From an uncultured Flammeovirgaceae bacterium (GTDB lineage: Bacteria > Bacteroidota > Bacteroidia > Cytophagales > Cyclobacteriaceae), in the NCBI GenBank assembly GCA_937883755.1, contig CAKZYA010000018.1, positions 1 through 51,685 on the forward strand: DNA of 51,685 nucleotides, read 5' to 3'. This document shows positions 26,228-33,426 of the stretch, in pieces. The translations under genes were made by a program, and so were the position numbers. The notes under the pieces are model-generated. The model was not told the origin of the DNA and did no database searches. It saw only the letters and a list, made by a program, of their open reading frames with translations. Numbering within the stretch: position 1 is the first letter of the stretch; each line of letters begins with the position of its first letter.

Positions 26228-26928
26228 GGTACACCTGCTTGATTATTGATGATGAAGAGTTGGCGCGTGAATTGGTGGCTACCCATTTAGCGCAGCTACC
26301 CGAGTTTGAGGTAGTCGCCGCCTGCGCCAGTGCCCTGGAAGCCCGAAGGGTATTACAACAACATACGATTGACCTTCTGTTTTTAGATATCGAGATGCCG
26401 CTCATGAAGGGCACTGAGTTTTTCAAAAATCTACTGCACAAGCCGAAGGTCATTTTTACGACCGCCTACCGAGACTATGCTCTCGATGGGTTTGAGTTGA
26501 ATGCTGTAGACTACCTACTAAAACCAATCACCTTTGAGCGCCTCTTCAAGGCTACCGAAAAATTTTTGAGTCAGCAACAGGAAGTGGCACCGGTCACTAC
26601 TCAGATCGCCAGCATTGACCGTAAAGAACATATTTTCATTCGGAAAGACCGGAAGCAGGTAAAAGTGCTGCTTGATACCATTGAGTACGTTGAGAGTCTG
26701 AAAGATTATATTACCATTCATTGTCTCGATGAGAAGCATACCGTCAAGTACAGTATTTCGGCGTTCCATAAGATACTTGATGACCGCTTTCTCAGAATTC
26801 ACCGTTCGTATATCGTTAATGCCGATAAGGTAACTGCCTATACCCAACAGGACGTAGAAATTGGTAGGCGAGAGATTCCTATTGGGAAACAGTATCAAGT
26901 CACTATGCAACAGCGTTTTAAAAGCTAG
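26224..26928 (+). CDS. LytTR-family response regulator
   Basis: 234 aa. Receiver with IIDDEELA acidic pocket, phospho-acceptor Asp55 in LFLDIEMPLMKG, FTTAYRDYALDGF, and Lys of VDYLLKPITF. The LytTR domain (about 135-232) begins HIFIRKDRKQVKVLLDTIEYVESLKDY (in consecutive short blocks) and contains FLRIHRSYIVN. It shares the ALDGFEL.AVDYL.KPI pattern with the regulator at 9147, supporting a common origin of the two modules. Confidence 0.95.
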   Translation: MRYTCLIIDDEELARELVATHLAQLPEFEVVAACASALEARRVLQQHTIDLLFLDIEMPLMKGTEFFKNLLHKPKVIFTTAYRDYALDGFELNAVDYLLKPITFERLFKATEKFLSQQQEVAPVTTQIASIDRKEHIFIRKDRKQVKVLLDTIEYVESLKDYITIHCLDEKHTVKYSISAFHKILDDRFLRIHRSYIVNADKVTAYTQQDVEIGRREIPIGKQYQVTMQQRFKS

Positions 26929-27178
26929 CCCCGGTCGGTTTGAATATATACTCTTTTCTTACCTGTCAACGAAGTTTCCAGATGTTTCTTTATGAAATTC
27001 TACTTAACTCAATATTTGTGGTAGATGAACAGCTTGTAAGTTATTCTTTAGCGCTCTTAGATAGTCAGGACGAACCCGGCGAATACAGTCAGTAAAATCA
27101 GTATTGGGACAAAGAAGGTACTCGTTTCATTGGCAACCAATATCCAATACTTGGGGCAAGTTTTCTTCGATGGAAGAA

Positions 27179-28348
27179 TTATAACACTCGTGCATCGTAA
27201 AACGCAGTGAGTACGAAAGCGATAATGGAAACTACCCAGCCAATAACGAATGTCAGGTAGGCCTTACGAAGCATAGTGTATTTCTGATGTAGTACCTTGC
27301 CCAACAAGTACAAATCTAGGGTCAGACTGTCGTACACCAAGGTGTCGTTTTTGATGACTTGGCGCATACCCCATTGGAAATCTTCGTGCGACATCCGGTG
27401 GAAATTACCGAAAAACAAAAGGTTGACCTTGTTTTGCTTGACATCCTCTTTGCGAAATGTACCTTGCGTGACGCGAGGCAAGGTAGCCAACACGGCAAAT
27501 ACTATAGCCAACAGGCAGACCGTAGCCAGAATCGTTGAGGGAAGCCATAAGTTAGGATAATCGTCCAAGTTACGGAAGAGCACTGTCACCAGCACTGATA
27601 ACAAGATGGAATTGACCGAGATCATGATATTGGCTTTAGTGTCAGCAATGGAACTCAGGTCAATATGGTTACGGAATATAATACGATACAATACCCCTGC
27701 TTCGCGTGAAGATATCTCCTTGGCTTTTTTTACCTTTTTTTCCTTTTGATCTTTTTTAACCTGTTCTACCAACTGTTGATAGTTTTTCTCCTTCTTAGGT
27801 TGATAGTGCTTTTGGGCGTAGTCAGTAAAATAATGGTGTTCTTTGTAAAATTGTTGATTAGCCTGAGTCCATTTTTTACGCCCTAGCTTTTGATCAGAAT
27901 GCTCCTCGATTTCTTTTCGCAAATCTTGCGCCCGAGTAAGATAATCATCAACCGCTAGGTGCGACATGTCAGCATCGCAGAGAATCTCTTGCAGTTGACC
28001 GTCCGGTTGTTGGGGCCACTCAGTCGCTTGAATGCAGCGGATAACCTGCTCAGTAAATTGGTCAGTGGTGGAATGCTGCTGCAAAAATGCACGAGCCATA
28101 GTAATGCTAGTAGCTACGTGATCGTTGTACTCTTTTAAGTAACCTACGTCATGAAACCAAGCAGCAAGGATTAAGATGCTCCGCTCTTCTTCTGGCAGAT
28201 TGTAGGCTTTAGCCATTTCTTGTACCGCTCGTACCACATACTCAGTATGCGCTAAGTCGTGGTAGTGTAGCGAAGCGTCAGGGTGGCGCGCAAACTGTTC
28301 CCGAACCCACGAAGTAGCTTGTGCTACTAGGGATGGATAATCGCTCAT
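27179..28348 (-). CDS. HD-domain protein fused to a Pycsar-effector-type membrane module (HD-PycTM)
   Basis: 389 aa. The N-terminal HD phosphohydrolase domain (about 5-190) has H28 and HDLAHTEYVV, the HD doublet His66/Asp67 in AAWFHDVGY, and Asp in LCDADMSHLA. A Lys-rich linker (about 180-215) follows. The C-terminal part (about 220-389) fits the PycTM/DUF5706 module: IADTKANIMISVNS motif, membrane segments at about 246-263, 270-295 and 362-384. Stand-alone PycTM proteins are effectors of Pycsar anti-phage systems activated by cCMP/cUMP. No pyrimidine cyclase is adjacent; instead it overlaps the SdiA-regulated-like gene by 4 bp, in an operon divergent from ppk1. The HD domain would hydrolyse a phosphorylated nucleotide or polyphosphate-type ligand (inference). 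Confidence 0.85.
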   Translation of the reverse strand: MSDYPSLVAQATSWVREQFARHPDASLHYHDLAHTEYVVRAVQEMAKAYNLPEEERSILILAAWFHDVGYLKEYNDHVATSITMARAFLQQHSTTDQFTEQVIRCIQATEWPQQPDGQLQEILCDADMSHLAVDDYLTRAQDLRKEIEEHSDQKLGRKKWTQANQQFYKEHHYFTDYAQKHYQPKKEKNYQQLVEQVKKDQKEKKVKKAKEISSREAGVLYRIIFRNHIDLSSIADTKANIMISVNSILLSVLVTVLFRNLDDYPNLWLPSTILATVCLLAIVFAVLATLPRVTQGTFRKEDVKQNKVNLLFFGNFHRMSHEDFQWGMRQVIKNDTLVYDSLTLDLYLLGKVLHQKYTMLRKAYLTFVIGWVVSIIAFVLTAFYDARVL

Positions 28349-29238
28349 GGTTGGGTATTTTTTAGTTGAGCGGTGAACCGCAGAATAGTTGCTTTCCCTT
28401 TTTTCTTTTTTTCATTGGCGATGAACAAGGTACCATCAGAGGCAAAACAAATGCCTTCGGCCTGCGGAAACCAAGCAACAGGAAGATCGATCATTTGGTA
28501 AAGTTGGGAAGCACTGTCAAAAATAGCGATTTTATGGTTAGCCGAAAATAATACGTAGAGTCGCTGGGTGAGCGGGTGTCGGGCGATGCCCGAAGGGTGA
28601 AGCCGCTTCTTCTCTTCGTCGGGTTGGCGTAGCACCGCCTGCAGAGGATCAGGTGCTTCGGGTTGGTAGGCATATACTAACGTTTCTCGGTCACTGGGCA
28701 GGTCGTTTACCTCGCCAGTGGCTTTACAGGCTACTAGTAATGTTTGTTGCTTGGTGTCGTAGGCCAAGCCTTCGGTGTCGTTTCTGTCGCTGAGGGCATT
28801 CTCATACTTGCGGGTTTGCGGATCGTCGTGCAAAGAGGTAACCTCGTACAGGTCGCCGTCACTGCGGAGCACGTAGGCTATCGTGCTGCCGTCCGGTGCC
28901 TGCACGATTTCAACCCCTTCGTAATCGCCATCTTTGCCGAAGTCTATTTCACCGATGATCTGTTCTTCCTGGGTATTCCACAGAAAAATAATCCCCTCCT
29001 CATCATTCACAGTGGCCAGGGTAGTTTCGTCTACGTACGCTAGACCCGAAATCTCGTCTAAGTCATTCTCCAGAAGAGCCACTTGGCTAGGGTCATGCAG
29101 ATGGTAGACTAGGTTATCGTCGATCAAGATAGCTTCCTGGTTTGCATCGGTTTCGGAGTCCGTTCGTGGAGAGGGTCGCTGCCAAAGTAAGGCTATAAAA
29201 AAAAGAACAGCTAATCCGGCGATAAGGGCGTAGCGCAT
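28345..29238 (-). CDS. SdiA-regulated/YjiK-like membrane-anchored beta-propeller
   Basis: 297 aa. An N-terminal hydrophobic anchor (ALIAGLAVLFFIALLW) is followed by a periplasmic propeller-like region of repeated strands: EISGLAYVDETTLATVNDEEG, GDYEGVEIVQAPDGSTIAYVL, TEGLAYDTKQQTLLVACKA, HPSGIARHPLTQRLYVLFSAN and AEGICFASDGTLFIANEKKKKG. The ISGLAY, DYEGVE and AEGIC elements are the signature of the SdiA-regulated (PF06977) family, whose fold recalls phytase-like or esterase-like propellers. Catalytic role is not established. It lies in the middle of the phosphatase-kinase-like operon, overlapping the HD-PycTM gene by 4 bp. Confidence 0.82.
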   Translation of the reverse strand: MRYALIAGLAVLFFIALLWQRPSPRTDSETDANQEAILIDDNLVYHLHDPSQVALLENDLDEISGLAYVDETTLATVNDEEGIIFLWNTQEEQIIGEIDFGKDGDYEGVEIVQAPDGSTIAYVLRSDGDLYEVTSLHDDPQTRKYENALSDRNDTEGLAYDTKQQTLLVACKATGEVNDLPSDRETLVYAYQPEAPDPLQAVLRQPDEEKKRLHPSGIARHPLTQRLYVLFSANHKIAIFDSASQLYQMIDLPVAWFPQAEGICFASDGTLFIANEKKKKGKATILRFTAQLKNTQP

Positions 29239-29247
29239 ACTACTGGG

Positions 29248-31959
29248 TTAAAATAAAAATCCGAAACGTATCAAAGGTAAACTATCTTCGCGGGAAAACC
29301 CCCACATGGCCGACACACTGATCAAATTGAAGGGCGACAGGTAGATGCCCGCTCCATAGCCGTGGTGCCAGGTATCGGACGACTCGCCAGACAGCCATAC
29401 TCGCCCTACGTCGTTGAAGGCGATGACTCCGAGATGAATAGGCGCCAAATATGTGCTGAACCGTAGTACATTCATGCGCAGCTCTATATTGTTGTAGAGG
29501 CTGCTTTGACCGTAGAACCGGGTGCGACGATAACCCCGCAGGTTAGTCAGATTACCCAATCGGTAAGCTTGAAAAAACCGAAAATCATCGTCGAAGATGT
29601 GTCCGCCGCCTACGCGCACGGCCAGCGTTAGCAGCGACGGAGTACGGATGCTATGGTACCACTGTACCTCCGACGAAAGTCGCCGGATAGTGTTAGCTCC
29701 ATCAATACCCTGCAACCATTCACCATCTACCTGCCAGTAGAATCCGTACTCCGGAAACGGGTTACCTGAGAGGTCGCCTAATACGTTGCCTAGCATAGCT
29801 TTGTCGCTAGGAGGTACTGGGGCATGTGGAACAGCGTTGTTCAGCCGATTGATCTCCCAGCGAAAGCTCGTTCCGGCGTACTGGTAGGGAAGAAACGCGC
29901 TCGTGGGGTCTAGTTCACTGGCACTAAAGTCGGTAACAAACCGATTGGGAGTATTTTGTACCTCTATGGTTTGGTAGAGCGGACCGGCCGCTAAGTACGC
30001 GTAAGGAGTAACGTAGCGGCGTACTTGAACCTGCCCCCGAAACTCATTGAACCGGTAGCGGTAAAAATCGATATTCTGCTCGCCGGGGGTGTAGCTCGAC
30101 TCGTTGCCCAGGCCGAAGAAGTTATTGACAAAATTGGGAGCTCGCAATTCGGCGTCAACTAGCAAATCGTACGATCCCATTAACTGGTTGAAAACACCGT
30201 TGTAAGAAAAATTGTAGGCTGCGGTAGCAAAGGCAACAGCCCCTTTCACTTTGTGCTCGGTAGCATACGGATATTTTCGGAATCCTTGCGTGGTGTACGA
30301 AACACCACCTCCCAGACTAATACCATCGTCATTGTTATACCCCCCGGCAATCAGTGGAGCCAGCTTGTTATAATTGAACATTTTATAGTGGTACTGATTG
30401 ATGGTGGTATCATCAACAGACGTATGGTTACGGCCTTCTTTTCCCAGCATGAGCCAGGTATCGGTAGCCGTATCGTAGATTTTTGTTTTTCGAGCCCATC
30501 CACGCACTTGGGAGTGGTCGGCTATATGATCAGTGTCATCGCCCCCAATGATACGAAGCTTAATCGCTCGATTAGCCTGACCGGTCACCTCAAAACGGTC
30601 TTGTCCGCCGAGGCCAAACAAGCGGAGCTCCTGGGTTTCCGATCCCAAGAAGGTACGTTGAAAAGTAACGTCCCCTGTTCGTTCGCCATCTTTTTTAATC
30701 TTTTCTACTGTTATCTGCGTACGGTGGTCGGGTAAACGCTCAATCTGAAAAAGCTCATGTTTGTCGGAGCCTACTACATTCACCTGACGGGCCAGAAAAA
30801 CGTAGTACTCCTCAGCGTAGCGGGGCAGGTCGTCGCGCCTTCGTCGGAGCTTGCGCACAATATCGGCTCCAGTTAGTGTGACAAGTGTGTCCGGCAGCTG
30901 ATAGATCGCCTCGCGGATAACTTCGTCGGTTAGCTGTTGTTGCATCTGTTGGGCTGTTGCCTGCCAGTCGGAGCGGGAGAGCCTGTTGAGCAGCAGTCGA
31001 TCTAGGTCCTGGCTTTGTCCCGACCAAGTATTTACGTTGCGGATAGTCTCATCAAAGCCCTGGAAGGTGGGTAGGATAAAATCTTGAGAGGCCACCCAGT
31101 GGAGTACGCCCTCATTGACGTAGAATACCTGATCGCGGTCGCGAGGAATGGGCTCGAAGCGACGTCCTTTCTCTTTATCGAAGCTAGCCCATCGCCAATT
31201 GTCTTCGTGTCGATCCCAGTCGCCGACTACTACATCGAGCAGCCGAGCCCGCAGATACGCTTGGGCATCTACTTCGTTGTCGTTGTCTTCCTGTAGTTCT
31301 TCCAGCAACTTAGCAGTACTCTCGATATCTTCGGAATGGCCAAAGTACGCCGCGTGTGACCAGTCATCGTCGGGTCGTTCCTCGAACAGAGCAACGGCAC
31401 CGCCCATAAAGTCCTGGTGTTCACCCAGCCGCGGGTCATCCGGTACATACACGATCTCAGGATTGGTATGGTGTACCCCTACAGCTTCAGCGAGTGGAGC
31501 CAGTACTAAAGCTCCGTACGGATGCGCTGCTGAGGTCTGATCCGAAACAACTTCTACTACCAACGAACTCGCCAGCGGAGGAGGGAGATTACGTTCTGGG
31601 TATTTATTAACTGAACGCAGTACATACTGATGGCCGTCTTGAGCCTCTAGTCGCAGTGAGCGGGTCTGCCCACCTCCCCCTCGTTGAATGATTTTGAGCC
31701 CTCCTTTCTCCCGGTCAATGTCGAAGACTCGCAGTGGAACTGGTGTATTCCACGCCTTCCGGTAGTTGTTGCCATACATGAATCGGCCAAACCGGCCCAT
31801 TTGGTACTGATCGGTAACACTAACATATACTATGCTATCATTACTTGGTGCGGCGGCATCCGATGTTGCTACACCTGAGACATTCGAAGAAGATTGGCTT
31901 ACCGCCGGAATGACGTAAGTAAAGACAAAGACCAGGGTAAGTAGCAGTGGTTGCTTCAA
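29248..31959 (-). CDS. Kinase-like domain fused to an Omp85/BamA-type outer-membrane barrel
   Basis: 903 aa. Signal peptide (about 1-21). Residues 45-290 show features of an atypical protein/lipid-kinase fold. A glycine-rich turn RGGGGQTRSLRL (93-104) is followed by YVLRSVNKYP (112-121) with a candidate ATP-binding Lys118. A catalytic-loop-like GDWDRHEDNWRW (246-257) has the Asp-Arg-His..Asn spacing of HipA/FAM20/CotH kinases, and a metal-loop-like PIPRDRDQVFY follows (270-280). The remainder (about 400-903) alternates beta strands and ends LIRFGFLF, a typical terminal-Phe barrel, with surface-antigen (BamA/TamA-like) repeats. Kinase activity is inference from these motifs. It is 9 bp from the propeller gene and 12 bp from the phosphatase gene. 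Confidence 0.75.
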   Translation of the reverse strand: MKQPLLLTLVFVFTYVIPAVSQSSSNVSGVATSDAAAPSNDSIVYVSVTDQYQMGRFGRFMYGNNYRKAWNTPVPLRVFDIDREKGGLKIIQRGGGGQTRSLRLEAQDGHQYVLRSVNKYPERNLPPPLASSLVVEVVSDQTSAAHPYGALVLAPLAEAVGVHHTNPEIVYVPDDPRLGEHQDFMGGAVALFEERPDDDWSHAAYFGHSEDIESTAKLLEELQEDNDNEVDAQAYLRARLLDVVVGDWDRHEDNWRWASFDKEKGRRFEPIPRDRDQVFYVNEGVLHWVASQDFILPTFQGFDETIRNVNTWSGQSQDLDRLLLNRLSRSDWQATAQQMQQQLTDEVIREAIYQLPDTLVTLTGADIVRKLRRRRDDLPRYAEEYYVFLARQVNVVGSDKHELFQIERLPDHRTQITVEKIKKDGERTGDVTFQRTFLGSETQELRLFGLGGQDRFEVTGQANRAIKLRIIGGDDTDHIADHSQVRGWARKTKIYDTATDTWLMLGKEGRNHTSVDDTTINQYHYKMFNYNKLAPLIAGGYNNDDGISLGGGVSYTTQGFRKYPYATEHKVKGAVAFATAAYNFSYNGVFNQLMGSYDLLVDAELRAPNFVNNFFGLGNESSYTPGEQNIDFYRYRFNEFRGQVQVRRYVTPYAYLAAGPLYQTIEVQNTPNRFVTDFSASELDPTSAFLPYQYAGTSFRWEINRLNNAVPHAPVPPSDKAMLGNVLGDLSGNPFPEYGFYWQVDGEWLQGIDGANTIRRLSSEVQWYHSIRTPSLLTLAVRVGGGHIFDDDFRFFQAYRLGNLTNLRGYRRTRFYGQSSLYNNIELRMNVLRFSTYLAPIHLGVIAFNDVGRVWLSGESSDTWHHGYGAGIYLSPFNLISVSAMWGFSREDSLPLIRFGFLF

Positions 31960-31971
31960 AAGAATCGGCTA

Positions 31972-33075
31972 TTATTCTAAATACTTGGTTTGTAGCATCT
32001 TTCGCTCCTGAGGCGATACGCCTAATCCATTTTCCAAATATTCGTCTAGCGAACCGTATTGTTCTTCTATTACTTGGAAAGCTGCTTGTAGGTAGATGGG
32101 GCGTACCTCCAGTAAAGGTAATGAGACGCGTGGGTTGATGCCAATTAACGGTGATAATTTTGCCCGACGGCAGATACGCGCCTGCCGGTAGTAGTTCGAG
32201 GCCATATAATCACGCATAATGGTTTCGTGAGGCACTCCGAGGGCATACAGTAGCATCGCGCTCATAAATCCCGTTCGATCTTTGCCTGCTGAACAGTGGT
32301 ACAGCAGGGGCTCTTCTTGTTGGAGTAATTCGTCGAATGCCTGGGCAAAGGCGTTGGTGTACTGCGCTACGTACATCCGGTTGTTTTCTAGCAAAATTGT
32401 TTCAGCATTGAATGTGTACGAGTCTGCTTGCTGGAGCAATTTGCGGTTTTCCTGGCGCGTAACGCTGGTATCGTATACCGAGAACTGCTGTATAACTAAC
32501 GAGCTGCTGGGAGGGAGGCGGTCGGGTTTTCGCTCCAGAGCCTCTGGCTCCCGAAAATCAATTACTTCCTGGATACCTATGTGCTGCCAGTATTCCCAGT
32601 CGGAGCGGGTGAGGTCGTTCAGGTCGCCGGAGCGATAGAGCATCCCCCACCGTACAGTACGTCCGTCTTGCGCGGTGTAGCCCCCCAGATCGCGGGTATT
32701 TTCGGTTCCCTTGAAGCGGATATGTCGCTCAGCCACTATTACTGAGGCACCCGTGGTATCTACCAGCTCGAAGAAATGCTGCTGGTTTTTTTCGCCCTCC
32801 CACACAAAACTGTAGTCGTGGCTAGCACCTAGAGGGGTAGTTTGGTTGATATTCTCGTACGATGTGCCATGGTACACGGTGATCGGCAGCGAAAGTCGGT
32901 TGCTCAGAAGTGCCAGATCAATGACAATACGATCAGCAGCATCCCGGAATACCGGAGTATCCTGAGCTACCGGGTTGATAGGATATTCGGCGTCAAGCGA
33001 CGAGAGCGAGGTGCACGACAGCAAAAGTCCGCTCAGTAGCATGGTGAATGTAAAAAAGTAAGGGCGAATGATCAT
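31972..33075 (-). CDS. Lipoprotein tyrosine/serine phosphatase
   Basis: 367 aa. A lipoprotein signal ends in LLLSCTS with lipobox Cys21. Residues 28-118 form a beta-rich domain, possibly Ig-like. The C-terminal phosphatase domain has NTRDLGGY (entry motif of the Y_phosphatase3 family), IDFREPEE-type general acid region (VIDFREPEALE) and the P-loop HCSAGKDRTG with nucleophile Cys261 and Arg267. It acts outside the cytoplasm. It is the first gene of the four-gene unit and immediately precedes the kinase-like barrel, suggesting opposed activities on the same phosphorylated target. Confidence 0.9.
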   Translation of the reverse strand: MIIRPYFFTFTMLLSGLLLSCTSLSSLDAEYPINPVAQDTPVFRDAADRIVIDLALLSNRLSLPITVYHGTSYENINQTTPLGASHDYSFVWEGEKNQQHFFELVDTTGASVIVAERHIRFKGTENTRDLGGYTAQDGRTVRWGMLYRSGDLNDLTRSDWEYWQHIGIQEVIDFREPEALERKPDRLPPSSSLVIQQFSVYDTSVTRQENRKLLQQADSYTFNAETILLENNRMYVAQYTNAFAQAFDELLQQEEPLLYHCSAGKDRTGFMSAMLLYALGVPHETIMRDYMASNYYRQARICRRAKLSPLIGINPRVSLPLLEVRPIYLQAAFQVIEEQYGSLDEYLENGLGVSPQERKMLQTKYLE

Positions 33076-33426
33076 GGTGAATACTATAACGGAGTTAAAA
33101 GTGAACCGTTCAAGGCTATACGTACACCCAGCTAGCGTTGTTTTCGCCTATCTTCAATAGATAGGAGTGGGAGCGGTGCTATGGTCAGCAGATCACGGCA
33201 AAGTATCTGCTCCGATAGGGTTATTAGGGTGCTTACCATTTTTTCGTATTTAAGACCTGGAAGTACCCTGGCTCAATAGAGAAACTATCGGTAAACTCCC
33301 TAGGTCTTCCACGACCATTTGAAATGCACCTATTAGTAGTATTCGTTACTTTTGCTTTATATTGTTGCCTCGTCCATTGTATCTGACTTTTCTTACCGCA
33401 TCTATTGTGTTCTAGCCATTTTTAGC
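33076..33426. other. 351-bp intergenic region between the phosphatase operon and ppk1
   Basis: No open reading frame of note. It holds several inverted repeats: CCTATCT/AGATAGG (33147-33153, 33159-33165) and the distant pair AAGACCT/AGGTCTT around 33260-33308. The ppk1 -7 box is at 33347. This is the shared control region of the two divergent units. Confidence 0.5.
33347..33354 (+). promoter_or_regulatory. -7 box of ppk1
   Basis: TACTTTTG matches TAnnTTTG and predicts a leader of roughly 65 nt before ATG 33427. No TTG is found at the usual distance upstream, so the -33 element is weak. Confidence 0.45.

Noticed and set aside
26982-27187. Plus-strand frame starting ATG 26982 (37 codons to TAA 27093-27095) that continues in the same frame for about 30 more codons.
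   Set aside because: The two parts read like protein (DEPGEY, TRFIGNQYPILG), but I recognise no family, there is an internal stop, and the end overlaps the 3' end of the well-supported HD-PycTM gene. Kept only as a possible relic.
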